64,000 nt of DNA from Campylobacterales bacterium (GCA_026390135.1 JAPLGN010000034.1:1-64000); one strand, 5' to 3'; positions 25,474 through 35,077 are shown, counted from the first letter of the stretch. Program-made: numbers and translations. The notes: a model not told the origin generated them from the sequence alone.

Positions 25474-27249
25474 ATGCTTACTTTTAAAACTCTTTTTGAA
25501 ATGATGTTACAGTATAAGCGCCAATTGATATGGGGAAATCTTATCGCCATACTCGCGACCCTTATCTCTATTCCTATCCCCTTGCTTATCCCTCTTATGG
25601 TCGATGAAGTGCTTCTCAAAAAAGGAGGGGTCGTTACTGAAGCCATCGATATGTTTACCTCATTGCATGAGCCACTGCTTTACATCGGTATTGTCTTAGC
25701 TGTGACGATTGGATTACGGTTTCTCTTTTTTCTTCTCAGCGTCATTTCTCAACGCTTTTTTATCGTTCTCTCCCAAGAGCTAAGTTTCGCTATCCGTGTC
25801 CAAGCGCTGCAACATCTCAAGCATGTATCGATGAGTGCCTATGAGCGTCTTGGAAGTGGAAAAGTCATTACCCACCTCATCACCGACATCGATACCATCG
25901 AACAGTTTTTAGGCAGTGCCCTTTCCAAACTCATTGTCTCCGTTACAACTCTCATCGGAGTAGCCGTTGTTCTTATCTGGATCAATCCCCTTTTTGGTAT
26001 TTTGATTTTGATCTTTCAACCGATGGTGATGATCGTTACCCGTAAGATTTCTACGGCGGTAGGAAAGCTCAAAAAAGAACAAAATCGTACCATTGGCGAG
26101 CTCTCCGATACTCTCACCCAAGTGTGTGACCTATTTGGACAAATACGTGCAAGTAATAAAGAAGAACGCTTCGTTGACAATGCGATAAGCCAATCCAAGC
26201 AACTCAAACAAAGTGCTGCTGCCTATGGGATAAAAGCACTATTTGGAGAAAAATATTCGTATACTCTTTTTTTGAGCGGATTTGAGATTTTTCGAGCCAT
26301 GGGATTAGTGATGGTACTTTACTCTGATCTCTCTATCGGGCTGATGTTTGGAATATTCGGCTATTTGTGGTTTATGATGACCCCGGTGCAAGAGCTGCTT
26401 TCGCTTCAATACGCGTATGCCAATGCCAAAAATGCCCTCACACGACTCAATGAACTGCTCGCACTCCCCACAGAACCAGTATCTAACCATGTAAAAACAA
26501 CACTGGGGAGTTCAAAAGCATTGTCCATTCAAACGCGCGATTTGGTGTTCGGATACGATGAAAATGAACCCGTGCTAAAAGGGCTCAATCTGCAGATACA
26601 AGCAGGCTCAAAAGTCGCTATCATCGGTGCGAGCGGAAGCGGAAAAAGCACCCTTTCACAACTGTTAGTCGGTTTTTATCCGCCGACATCAGGAAGCATA
26701 CTTTATAATGATATACATGTCGAAGAGATCGGTTTTCCCGTTATTCGTGATGAAGTATTTGTGGTTCTTCAACAACCGTTGATGTTTAATGAGACACTGC
26801 GTTTTAATCTGACTATGGGGGATTCAATAGAGGATAAAGAGATTTACGAAGCTCTTTCCATTGCTCAACTTTCTCAGTTTGTCGCTGATTTGCCGTTGGG
26901 TTTAGAAACACAAGTCGGAAAATTCGGTATCCGTCTCTCGGGTGGTCAGCGTCAGCGCCTTTCCATTGCACGGATGGTTTTAGCCAATCCAAAAGTCGTT
27001 ATTTTCGACGAGTCCACCTCAGCTTTGGATGTTCATACCGAAAGTGCGCTGTTTGAAGCGCTGCAAGAATTTTTAAAAGAAAAAACCGTCATCATCATCG
27101 CTCATCGTCTCAGTACTGTAACAAGAGCTGATTATATTTATGTCCTCGAAAATGGGAAAATTCTCGAAGAGGGAAGTCGTGAAGATTTAGAGAAAAGAGA
27201 TGGAAGCTTTCGCCATTTCGTCAATCATCAAGGGATGAAGACTCTTTAA
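25474..27249 (+). CDS. ABC exporter, MsbA-like half-transporter
   Basis: This 591-residue protein has a six-helix ABC transporter membrane domain (about 1-320) and a nucleotide-binding domain (about 350-585) with Walker A GASGSGKST, signature LSGGQRQR, Walker B VVIFDEST and the switch histidine in IIAHR. It should work as a homodimer exporting a lipid, peptide or drug. Nothing next to it hints at the substrate. It is convergent with the ZIP transporter gene, with only 2 bases between them. Confidence 0.92.
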   Translation: MLTFKTLFEMMLQYKRQLIWGNLIAILATLISIPIPLLIPLMVDEVLLKKGGVVTEAIDMFTSLHEPLLYIGIVLAVTIGLRFLFFLLSVISQRFFIVLSQELSFAIRVQALQHLKHVSMSAYERLGSGKVITHLITDIDTIEQFLGSALSKLIVSVTTLIGVAVVLIWINPLFGILILIFQPMVMIVTRKISTAVGKLKKEQNRTIGELSDTLTQVCDLFGQIRASNKEERFVDNAISQSKQLKQSAAAYGIKALFGEKYSYTLFLSGFEIFRAMGLVMVLYSDLSIGLMFGIFGYLWFMMTPVQELLSLQYAYANAKNALTRLNELLALPTEPVSNHVKTTLGSSKALSIQTRDLVFGYDENEPVLKGLNLQIQAGSKVAIIGASGSGKSTLSQLLVGFYPPTSGSILYNDIHVEEIGFPVIRDEVFVVLQQPLMFNETLRFNLTMGDSIEDKEIYEALSIAQLSQFVADLPLGLETQVGKFGIRLSGGQRQRLSIARMVLANPKVVIFDESTSALDVHTESALFEALQEFLKEKTVIIIAHRLSTVTRADYIYVLENGKILEEGSREDLEKRDGSFRHFVNHQGMKTL

Positions 27250-27251
27250 TA

Positions 27252-27965
27252 TTAGGCAACACTAAAGAGTTGAATACTCCAAAACACTAAAAATCCTGCA
27301 AACAACCAAAGCGTAGAGGATGGTTTTTCTTCGACAACGTGTGCTTCGATCAACAATTCATCCGTTACCAAATACAAAAGCGCTGCCACACCAAAGGCTA
27401 AGATTGCACTGATAATACTCGTAGAAGCTCCTGCCAACAGATAGTTTCCTAACAACGTACCCGTTAAAACCACACCCGCCAACAAAAGTGTCATAACTAA
27501 AACACGCCAGCCTTTAATCGTATCAGAGACCAAAGCCAATCCCAAAAAGAGCAGTTCAACCGATAAGCCCAATGCTAGAACCAACCCGGTATTTCCACCC
27601 GCAGCAAATCCGGCACCAATGATAAAGCCATCTACCGCCACATCAATAAACGTTGCAGCGATCAAACCGTAGTTGAAAGCATTACTGCCCGAATTACTCT
27701 CTTTACTTTCAAGACTGATACTCCACAATTTCATGAGATACATAAGTATGCCACCCACAGCGAACGAACTGATTAAAACCCATGCAGGTGCGTGTTCACG
27801 TCCCAATTCCGGTAAAACCTCGACCGCTAAAGCCGCGAGTACGACACCTGCTGCAAAGTGTTGGATTAAACTGCGGGCATTGTGTGAGGGGTTCCAAAAA
27901 ATGGCTAAAACACCTCCAAATGAGGCAACGATAGCAGGAATAAGCATGGCGATTATGGGGGTCAT
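27252..27965 (-). CDS. ZIP-family metal transporter
   Basis: This 237-residue membrane protein has about eight helices and ZIP signatures: HFAAGVVLAALAVEVLPEL in helix 2, DVAVDGFIIG in helix 4 and ELLFLGLALV in helix 5. In this family the H/D/E residues of helices 4 and 5 form the metal site, and E in place of the usual second H is seen in some members. It should move divalent metals such as zinc or iron across the inner membrane; the exact metal is unknown. It lies 82 bases downstream of the P-type ATPase gene on the same strand and may be co-transcribed with it. Confidence 0.85.
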   Translation of the reverse strand: MTPIIAMLIPAIVASFGGVLAIFWNPSHNARSLIQHFAAGVVLAALAVEVLPELGREHAPAWVLISSFAVGGILMYLMKLWSISLESKESNSGSNAFNYGLIAATFIDVAVDGFIIGAGFAAGGNTGLVLALGLSVELLFLGLALVSDTIKGWRVLVMTLLLAGVVLTGTLLGNYLLAGASTSIISAILAFGVAALLYLVTDELLIEAHVVEEKPSSTLWLFAGFLVFWSIQLFSVA

Positions 27966-28046
27966 AGTAAGTCTCTTTCTTAAGCTAATTTTATTTTCTA
28001 AATCGAACTATACCTCAATAAGCTTCCAACAAAGAGTAGAAACATT

Positions 28047-30548
28047 TTAGTCAACAGCTTTTTTATACATACTATGCAAGACTTTCAGCCATATCCAACT
28101 GAGAGTCAGCATCGCAGCGGCTGCAATAAAAGAGGTAAGCGTTATAGGTGCGAACCTCAGCATTTCACGTAAAAACGGTATAAATATCACCGCTGCAAGA
28201 ATCAGACTCACTCCCCCGAACATGGTCAGTATCCACGGATTGCTTTTAGACATAAATCCTGAATCACGATTTGCCAAGACTAAGAGAAATAAGATAGGGA
28301 TCAAAGCCATAAAGATACTGATTCGAAGATCAGCTTCACCCCATCCACACTCTCTTAACAGTGCATATCCCACTAGTAATATGAGAGTGATACCAAGCCC
28401 TTGTCGCACGGCATAGCTCAAATTTTTGAGAGAAAAAGGGTTGGATGAAGCATTGCGCGGCGGACGATTCATTACATTGAGTGACGCAGATTCAGCTTCG
28501 AAGACAATGGCACAGGTGGGATCGATTAAAAGCTCAAGTAAAACGATGTGAATCGGTTGCAATATGTCCGGCCACTGCATCAATGCCGGGACAAGCATCA
28601 AAGCGATAATGGGTACGTGGACTGCAAAAACAAAGCGTGTTGCTTTGGTAATGTTGTCATAGATACGTCTTCCTTGTGCAATAGCCGCCACAATACTCTC
28701 AAAACTGTCATCCAACAATACAAGCGCTGCTGATTCTCTCGCAACATCCGTCCCACGCTCCCCCATAGCGATACCAACATCCGCGGCTTTGAGCGCAGGA
28801 GCATCATTGACTCCATCACCCGTCATTGCTACTACATTCCCTCCCTCTTGGAGTACACGTACAAGTCGCAGTTTTTGCTCAGGCCTCATACGTGCACAAA
28901 CATCCGTTTTCTCAAGGCGATGGAATAAATCAGTGTCATCAAGGATAGCAATCTCATCCCCCAATATTACTTCAGCATTTTCAGATAAACCTACTTGTTT
29001 TGCTATTGAGCGAGCCGTTTGGGGATGGTCACCTGTAATCATAAGTACACGAATACCTGCACTGCGACATTGAGCAATTGCCGCAGGTACTTCCGGTCTC
29101 GGAGGATCTATAAAGCCTATGAGCCCCAAAAAGGTAAAATCAAAGTCATGCTGGCTTGCAGGCCAATCAGAATTGTCTTTTGGTGCTTGCCACGCACCTC
29201 TGGCAACACCCAATACCCGTAGTCCACGTTTGGCCATCACCTCCACTTGACTCTGAATAGTGTGAAGTTCCGATTGACTCAGATGGCACAGATCCGCAAC
29301 GGCTTCAGGTGCTCCCTTGGTCGCCAGCAGATACAACGACGGACTTTCATCACTGTACACATGCGTCATCGCCAGAATATCGGGTGTAAGCTCATACTGA
29401 AACTCTAGTGTGCGATCATTATGGATATGTTCCGTACCGCTTAAATGAGTTTTTCCGAATAACTGAATGGCTTTTTCCATAGGATCAAAGGGATCCGTTG
29501 GTGTGGCCAATATGGTAAATTCGACCAAAGTATGAAATATCTCGGGCAATTCACGCTCTTCTGCGGCAAAGAAAGCTAGGTTGTTAACAGAGAGTTCAGC
29601 GACTTCCATACGATTTTGGGTCAACGTCCCTGTTTTGTCCACCGCAAGTATCGTAATAGCTCCTAATGCCTCAACCGCTGTAACATTACGTGTAAGTACG
29701 TTAATTTTACTGATGCGCCACGCGCCAAGTGCTAAAAAAACCGTGAGAATAACGGGAATTTCTTCAGGTAAAATAGCCATCGAAAGGGCAATTCCTGAGA
29801 GGATACTTTTCAATATTGACTGATTATTCCATAACCAATTCAACAATACAAGAAACAATGCCAAACCAATGGCAAGCATCGTTAATGTACGAACAAAAGT
29901 GCGCGAAGCATCTTGAAGCCCGGAAGGAGTTTCATCCGTGAGAGCCAGTGCTTGCCCTATATGGCCCACTGCCGTTGCGATTCCTGTTGTTTGTACAATG
30001 GCGAGTCCAAAGCCCTTCGTCACTACGGTACTTGCAAACAGTGCTGAAGAATCCTCGGAACCTGCTGTTTTATCCACACTCACGGATTCGCCCGTAAGCA
30101 GCGACTCATCCACCGATAACTGCCCTTGAACAAGCTGTGCATCCGCCGCGATACGATCCCCTTCATGCAGTACCATCACGTCACCGGGAACCACTTCTTG
30201 GCTTGGGATACGCAATTCTTTGTCGTCTCGTATTACCAATGCGCGAGGTGCAGAAAGATCGCGCAATGACTCCAATGCCCGCTGTGTTTTGTGCTCCTCT
30301 ACCAAAGTAATACCGATAACAACAAAAACAAAGGCCAGTAAAAATGCAGCCTCAGCACGATCACCAAGAGCCAAATAAATAAGTCCAGCACCCAAAAGCA
30401 TCAAAAACATAGGCTCACGCACGACTTTTAAAATAAGGGCTAAAAATGTTTTTGGCTCACTGCCTGGAAGCATATTACGACCATACTGAATCAGTCGTTC
30501 TCTTGCTTGGGTAGTACTTAAGCCACTGATATCCATTTTTTTGCTCAT
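28047..30548 (-). CDS. P-type cation-transporting ATPase (P2-like)
   Basis: This 833-residue protein has the P-type ATPase landmarks: TGES in the actuator domain, the phosphorylation motif DKTGTLTQ, the hinge MTGDGVNDAPALK, and 8-10 membrane helices with a four-helix C-terminal group. Helix 4 has PEEIP where SERCA-type calcium pumps have PEGLP. That and the short N-terminus (TTQARERLIQYG) put it near bacterial Ca/Mn or H-type P2/P3 pumps, but the ion cannot be set by eye. There is no CPx motif or heavy-metal-binding domain. It is divergent from the cytochrome operon. Confidence 0.9.
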   Translation of the reverse strand: MSKKMDISGLSTTQARERLIQYGRNMLPGSEPKTFLALILKVVREPMFLMLLGAGLIYLALGDRAEAAFLLAFVFVVIGITLVEEHKTQRALESLRDLSAPRALVIRDDKELRIPSQEVVPGDVMVLHEGDRIAADAQLVQGQLSVDESLLTGESVSVDKTAGSEDSSALFASTVVTKGFGLAIVQTTGIATAVGHIGQALALTDETPSGLQDASRTFVRTLTMLAIGLALFLVLLNWLWNNQSILKSILSGIALSMAILPEEIPVILTVFLALGAWRISKINVLTRNVTAVEALGAITILAVDKTGTLTQNRMEVAELSVNNLAFFAAEERELPEIFHTLVEFTILATPTDPFDPMEKAIQLFGKTHLSGTEHIHNDRTLEFQYELTPDILAMTHVYSDESPSLYLLATKGAPEAVADLCHLSQSELHTIQSQVEVMAKRGLRVLGVARGAWQAPKDNSDWPASQHDFDFTFLGLIGFIDPPRPEVPAAIAQCRSAGIRVLMITGDHPQTARSIAKQVGLSENAEVILGDEIAILDDTDLFHRLEKTDVCARMRPEQKLRLVRVLQEGGNVVAMTGDGVNDAPALKAADVGIAMGERGTDVARESAALVLLDDSFESIVAAIAQGRRIYDNITKATRFVFAVHVPIIALMLVPALMQWPDILQPIHIVLLELLIDPTCAIVFEAESASLNVMNRPPRNASSNPFSLKNLSYAVRQGLGITLILLVGYALLRECGWGEADLRISIFMALIPILFLLVLANRDSGFMSKSNPWILTMFGGVSLILAAVIFIPFLREMLRFAPITLTSFIAAAAMLTLSWIWLKVLHSMYKKAVD

Positions 30549-30625
30549 TATGGTTTCTCTTTTCTAATTCCTCTATTGTATTGTGTGATTCTTTAAATTT
30601 GTTATTAAAAATTATTAAATGAAAT

Positions 30626-30641
30626 TGTCAAGAAACTGTCA
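30626..30641. promoter_or_regulatory. Direct TGTCA repeats, candidate response-regulator site
   Basis: Two TGTCAAGA units start 11 bases apart (30626 and 30637) in the 160-base gap between the divergent P-type ATPase gene and the cytochrome operon. An 11-base period is typical of sites bound by tandem OmpR/PhoB-type dimers. The operon encodes such a regulator at its far end, so autoregulation is plausible. Confidence 0.5.
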
Positions 30642-30708
30642 AGAGATTCTCATGCACGTATTTACACCTTTCCTCTATCATTACAGTATCTAAACCAAGG
30701 AGGACGGT

Positions 30709-31116
30709 ATGAAATACCTGACTATCTTACTTATAGGTTCTATGTCTCTCATGGGAGCATCAACCGAAGTTGTTCAATACATGAATGAACTCTCAAGCGT
30801 GGCTAAAACCGAAAACAAATCGTTTGCAGGATTTGATGCTGCCAGAGGAAAAGAAATTTTCACCTCAACCCATACAGGCAAACAAGGCAAACCGATGTCC
30901 TGTACATCGTGCCATACCACCAATCTCAGTAATTCTGGCAAAAATTCGCTCACAGGAAAAGTAATCGAACCGCTTTCCCCTAAAGCCAATCCTCAACGGC
31001 TCACCAGTGCAAAAGAGGTTAAAAAATGGCTGAAACGCAATTTCGTGGATGTTTATGCTCGCGAGGGAACTGCTCAAGAAAAAGGTGATGTACTCACCTA
31101 TATTATTAAAAATTAA
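30709..31116 (+). CDS. SHP-like monoheme cytochrome c (DUF1924)
   Basis: This 135-residue protein has a signal peptide (1-17) and one heme motif CTSCH. Its sequence resembles DUF1924 cytochromes, the family of sphaeroides heme protein (SHP), in which an Asn-ligated heme can bind O2 or NO. Downstream genes encode a diheme DHC-like cytochrome and a membrane cytochrome b561, which are the known partners of SHP in other bacteria. It should be periplasmic. A strong AAGGAGG site precedes the ATG. It is the first gene of a six-gene operon ending in a two-component system. Confidence 0.82.
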   Translation: MKYLTILLIGSMSLMGASTEVVQYMNELSSVAKTENKSFAGFDAARGKEIFTSTHTGKQGKPMSCTSCHTTNLSNSGKNSLTGKVIEPLSPKANPQRLTSAKEVKKWLKRNFVDVYAREGTAQEKGDVLTYIIKN

Positions 31117-31127
31117 AAGGATCACTT

Positions 31128-31655
31128 ATGAAAACGTTTTTGAATATCTCTCTTGCTGCCGCTTTGTTCGTTGGTGGAGTTTATTTGTATGCCGATGATG
31201 ACGAGATGGAACATGCACGCCCAGCCTACAGTAAACCGCTAAGCAAACAGGATCAAGCTTCGGCTGCTTTGTATAAAAAAGAGTGTGGTGCATGCCACAT
31301 GGCGTATCAAGCCGGCTTTTTGCCAAAACGCTCATGGGAAAAGACAATGAGCGGTCTGGGTAACCATTTCGGTACGGATGCGACTATGGATTCCGCCGAT
31401 ACAAAAATGATTCAAAGCTATTTGATGACGTATGCTTCGACGGATAACCGTATCACTGATGTGAAAGGTGCTGTTGCCCTTCGTATTTCTCAAACTCCCC
31501 ATTTTGTTAAAGAACACCGTGAAATCACCCAAAAAATGCTCACACAGCCTGAAGTTAAAAGCATCGCTAACTGTACTGCCTGTCATACTAAAGCCGACAC
31601 TGGAAGTTACCGTGAACGCGAAATACATATTCCCAACTATGGACGCTGGGAATAA
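31128..31655 (+). CDS. Diheme cytochrome c (DHC family)
   Basis: This 175-residue protein has a signal peptide and two heme motifs, CGACH (with MAYQAGFLP after it) and CTACH near the C-terminus. The signatures KRSWEKTMSGLGNHFG and NRITDVKGAV fit the DHC family, the electron donor or partner of SHP. It is periplasmic. The same fold is repeated as the C-terminal part of the next gene's product, so one DHC module has been duplicated. It lies 11 bases after the SHP-like gene. Confidence 0.88.
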   Translation: MKTFLNISLAAALFVGGVYLYADDDEMEHARPAYSKPLSKQDQASAALYKKECGACHMAYQAGFLPKRSWEKTMSGLGNHFGTDATMDSADTKMIQSYLMTYASTDNRITDVKGAVALRISQTPHFVKEHREITQKMLTQPEVKSIANCTACHTKADTGSYREREIHIPNYGRWE

Positions 31656-31671
31656 CCACTAGGAGATTATT

Positions 31672-32787
31672 ATGAAACGAGTTTATGTCTGGACACTTCC
31701 AACGCGACTATTTCACTGGCTATTTGTAGCAATGATTTTAGGAGCATGGATCAGCACGAACGAAGATCGTTGGCTCAGTATTCACGTTGCGATAGGAAGT
31801 GCCTTAGCAGGACTTCTCCTTTTTCGTCTGATATGGGGACTAATGGGACCGAAATATTCCCGTTTCAGCGATTTTAATTTCAAAATCAGTGCATTAAAAG
31901 AGTATTTACTAGGAATTTTTCACCCTTCACGAACGTATGTCGGGCACAATCCGGCAGCAAGCTATGTCATGATCGCGATGCTCGCAACTGTGGCATTAGC
32001 AATTATCAGCGGATTTCTCGCCTACGGGATTCAGGAAAATCGGGGAATCCTTGCTTTTTTACACACGGGTGCATTTAGTGAAATGGATCTTTTTAAAGAG
32101 ATTCATGAATTTTTCGTCAATGTTCTATGGGTACTGATCGCAGCACATATCGGCGGTGTGATGACCGATCGATTTTTACACGCTTCGGATCGTACCTTGA
32201 CCTCTATTGTTGACGGTCATAAGAATATTGAGGGAGAAAGCGCGACTCTATCCGTGTTGCAAAAAATCGTTGCCATTATCGGTATCGGAGGAAGTATCGG
32301 GATTTTGATCTATGCACTCAGTGTCCCCAACAATTCCTTAATTGCTTCCCACACACCAAAAATGGACTACAAAAAAGAGCTTCCTTTGTTTGTCAACGAA
32401 TGCGCATCGTGCCATACTCTTTATCCGCCCACACTCTTGCCTAAACAGTCGTGGACGAAACTGATGGGGGAGCTTTCCAATCACTTTGGAGACGATGCTT
32501 CGCTCGAGCCTGCCGATAATCGTTCCATTTTAGAGTATCTCCTTGCACATTCTGCCGAATCCTCAAAACAAGAGATGTCGGTTAAAATGATGCAAACACT
32601 CCAAAATCGCGATATCATAGCAATAACACAAACACCATTTTGGAAACGTACCCATCGGCACATTCCAATCGAAGTATTTAAAAACGATCGTATTAAAAGC
32701 CGTGCCAACTGCAAAGCATGTCATAGTGATGTGGAGCAGGGAACCATTGAAGACAATGCTATCAAGCCCATTACGACAAAAGGATAA
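31672..32787 (+). CDS. Cytochrome b561 fused to a DHC-type diheme cytochrome c
   Basis: This protein has 371 residues. Residues 1-215 are a cytochrome b561-type membrane domain with four helices and candidate heme histidines in TRLFHWLF, SIHVAIG, HEFF and AAHIGG. Another helix (about 198-220) leads to a periplasmic domain (225-371) with heme motifs CASCH and CKACH and the DHC signature KQSWTKLMGELSNHFGDDASL. It should draw electrons from the quinone pool and pass them through the fused hemes to the soluble DHC and SHP. A separate soluble DHC encoded immediately upstream makes the pair look like a duplicated and fused module. Confidence 0.9.
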   Translation: MKRVYVWTLPTRLFHWLFVAMILGAWISTNEDRWLSIHVAIGSALAGLLLFRLIWGLMGPKYSRFSDFNFKISALKEYLLGIFHPSRTYVGHNPAASYVMIAMLATVALAIISGFLAYGIQENRGILAFLHTGAFSEMDLFKEIHEFFVNVLWVLIAAHIGGVMTDRFLHASDRTLTSIVDGHKNIEGESATLSVLQKIVAIIGIGGSIGILIYALSVPNNSLIASHTPKMDYKKELPLFVNECASCHTLYPPTLLPKQSWTKLMGELSNHFGDDASLEPADNRSILEYLLAHSAESSKQEMSVKMMQTLQNRDIIAITQTPFWKRTHRHIPIEVFKNDRIKSRANCKACHSDVEQGTIEDNAIKPITTKG

Positions 32788-32789
32788 AA

Positions 32790-33164
32790 ATGAAATCATT
32801 TATCATGATACTCTCACTGTTATGTTTTGTGTGGGCAGATTCTGACGATCACCGACGTTTCCCCATGGATTTGCATGATCTACAGCTGACAAAGCAACAA
32901 CATCAAGCGATTGAAGAAACCATGCGAGAGTATCAAAGTTCTTCGCGCCTCTATCACAAACAAAACGCTAAAACACAACAAGAGCTCAATGCCCTATTTC
33001 TAAATCCGACCTTTGATGAAAAAACATTTCGTGCTAAAAGTATGGAGATGCAGACCGTCTCAGTAGGTATTCAAATACGGCTGCTTGAAAACCTTCATAA
33101 GATTTTAACTCCACAGCAAAAACAAAAATTCATCCGCCATATGCAGGAGTGGGAAATTGAGTAA
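32790..33164 (+). CDS. Spy/CpxP-like periplasmic protein
   Basis: This 124-residue protein has a signal peptide (1-16) and a helical body with an LT-x-x-Q-like repeat (LQLTKQQHQAI and KILTPQQKQKF), typical of the CpxP/Spy superfamily of periplasmic chaperones and metal or stress sensors. Such proteins often restrain a neighbouring sensor kinase. It sits just before the response regulator and kinase genes and overlaps the regulator gene by 8 bases, so it may be the negative regulator of that kinase. No cysteine is present. Confidence 0.78.
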   Translation: MKSFIMILSLLCFVWADSDDHRRFPMDLHDLQLTKQQHQAIEETMREYQSSSRLYHKQNAKTQQELNALFLNPTFDEKTFRAKSMEMQTVSVGIQIRLLENLHKILTPQQKQKFIRHMQEWEIE

Positions 33165-33828
33165 AAAAGTCCTTCTCATCGAAGATGACATAGCGTTGCA
33201 AGAGCTGATCATCGCGTATCTTGAGCCGTTTGGATTTACGACGTGTGGGTACAGTAATCCTAAGTTGGCTCTTGATGCTTTATTGGTGCGTAAAGACCCG
33301 TTTGATATCGTCGTTCTCGATCTTATGCTTCCCGAAATGGATGGATTCGATGTCGCCAAAACCATCAAACAACACCTCGACATTCCCATTATTATCTCTT
33401 CTGCCCGCACCGATCTTGGCAACAAAATTTATGGCTATGATCTTGGCGCCGATGATTATTTAGACAAGCCGTATGAACCGCGAGAACTCGTACTTCGTCT
33501 CGAAGCAGTGTTACGTCGTTACGGTCATAAAAATACGTTTACCGTATCGGATTTTACGATTGATGAATCCAATAAATCCCTCACAATGGACGGATATGGA
33601 ATCGATTTAACGCGCATAGAGTTTGATATTTTTCTACTCTTGGTTAAAAATCGCGGTAAAAATCTATCACGCGATCAAATAATCCATGCGCTTGGACTTG
33701 ACGAGGAGATCAAACACCGCACGATCGACATGCACATCAGTAATCTCCGTCAAAAAATAGGTGACGATGCCAAAGAACCCCTTTACATAAAGTCGGTGTG
33801 GGGAATCGGCTACAAATTCACGGGGTAA
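33157..33828 (+). CDS. OmpR/PhoB-family response regulator
   Basis: This 223-residue protein has a receiver domain with the acidic pair EDD (residues 9-11), the phosphorylation Asp in VVLDLMLPEMDG, and K in DDYLDKPYEP, followed by an OmpR-type winged helix (about 125-223: RIEFDIFLLL, HRTIDMHISNLRQKIG, VWGIGYKF). Translation starts at TTG 33157, with AGGAGTGG upstream, inside the end of the Spy-like gene. It is likely to control the cytochrome operon that contains it, possibly through the TGTCA repeats upstream of the first gene. Confidence 0.94.
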   Translation: MSKKVLLIEDDIALQELIIAYLEPFGFTTCGYSNPKLALDALLVRKDPFDIVVLDLMLPEMDGFDVAKTIKQHLDIPIIISSARTDLGNKIYGYDLGADDYLDKPYEPRELVLRLEAVLRRYGHKNTFTVSDFTIDESNKSLTMDGYGIDLTRIEFDIFLLLVKNRGKNLSRDQIIHALGLDEEIKHRTIDMHISNLRQKIGDDAKEPLYIKSVWGIGYKFTG

Positions 33829-33831
33829 TTT

Positions 33832-35040
33832 ATGTCTATCTTTACTAAAATAACGTCATTATTTCTTATCAGTTTAACCCTAATGATTGGCATTGGCTAT
33901 CAAATTGACACCATAAATACCCAAAAATACGAAGCACTTGTACTTCAAAAATATCTTCTCGATGGGCGTAAAATATTTGCATGGATGGCGATTACTTCAG
34001 GCAACGAACTGGAGGGGAAACTCAAAACATTAAACCTGACGAAAACTTCTCCCAGCACTCCCAAGCGCTATATCATGCAACAGCCGCATACCTTTGGTTT
34101 ATTTGAAATCTTCGAGGAACAAAGTGGCGATTACATCCTGCATGTCCGCTATATCGATGAGGAATTGTATCTTCGCGATACGACGCTTGGAGAGGCAAAG
34201 AAAGATGGGTGGATAGTTGGTTCTCTTGTTGCTTTGGATATCGCCGTATTGGCTATTATTTTCTTCATCATCCTTCGGATGCTTTCGCCATTACGCTCCA
34301 TAGCATCCAGTATGCGTAAATTTACTACCGGAGACTATCAAAACCGCAGTAATATCCGCTCTCATGATGAGATAGGTGAGGTAGCACATACCTACAACGA
34401 GATGGCACGTACCATTGAAAATTTAATCCTCTCCCGAGAAGAATTACTTCGTGACGTAGGGCATGAGCTTCGTACCCCAATCTCTCGAGGACTCTTTGCA
34501 TTGGAACAAATTCCATCCTCAAGCGCCAAAGAAATGATTAAACGTTCTTTTATAGAGCTCGATCAACTGACACAAGAACTCTTAGAAATAGAAAAACTTC
34601 AAGCGACCGATACAATAAATATTCAAACGTTCAGTACCGAAACACTCGTGCTAGAAGCTCTCTCCAAACTGCATCTCGTAGACGAATCAGCGATAAAAAT
34701 CGAACTAAAAACCAATTTCTCCCTTATCGGTGATTTGAAATACCTCTCACTTGCTTTAAAAAATCTCCTTGATAATGCCCTCAAATATACTGATCAACTC
34801 CCCATTACTCTTGAAGTAACGTTGAATAAAATTAGTGTCATTAATCATGGAAAACCTTTGGAAAAAGAGTTTGAGTATCTCCTAACACCTTTTACGCGTC
34901 AAGAACATTCACGCACAACGCAAGGATTTGGATTGGGGCTTAACATTGTCAGTAAAATCATAAACAAGCATGGATTTTCTCTTGTCTATCATTACGATAA
35001 TGGATTTCATTGCTTCTCCATTATTACCACTCCTCAATAG
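33832..35040 (+). CDS. Sensor histidine kinase
   Basis: This 402-residue kinase has membrane helices at about residues 6-22 and 128-150, a periplasmic loop of about 105 residues, a HAMP domain (about 150-200), HisKA with the phospho-accepting His in DVGHELRTP, and HATPase with LKNLLDNALKYT (N box) and GFGLGLNIV (G box). It pairs with the response regulator encoded 3 bases upstream. The signal is unknown; the adjacent Spy/CpxP-like protein and the cytochromes suggest envelope, metal or redox stress. Confidence 0.93.
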   Translation: MSIFTKITSLFLISLTLMIGIGYQIDTINTQKYEALVLQKYLLDGRKIFAWMAITSGNELEGKLKTLNLTKTSPSTPKRYIMQQPHTFGLFEIFEEQSGDYILHVRYIDEELYLRDTTLGEAKKDGWIVGSLVALDIAVLAIIFFIILRMLSPLRSIASSMRKFTTGDYQNRSNIRSHDEIGEVAHTYNEMARTIENLILSREELLRDVGHELRTPISRGLFALEQIPSSSAKEMIKRSFIELDQLTQELLEIEKLQATDTINIQTFSTETLVLEALSKLHLVDESAIKIELKTNFSLIGDLKYLSLALKNLLDNALKYTDQLPITLEVTLNKISVINHGKPLEKEFEYLLTPFTRQEHSRTTQGFGLGLNIVSKIINKHGFSLVYHYDNGFHCFSIITTPQ

Positions 35041-35071
35041 AAGTCTCACCCATTCCATCAACATTAAATGC

Positions 35072-35077
35072 TACAAT
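35072..35077 (+). promoter_or_regulatory. Candidate -10 box of the AI-2E family permease gene
   Basis: TACAAT lies about 28 bases before the TTG at 35105. An ATG at 35081 lies only 3 bases after this box, inside the likely transcription start zone, which favours the later TTG start. Confidence 0.4.
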
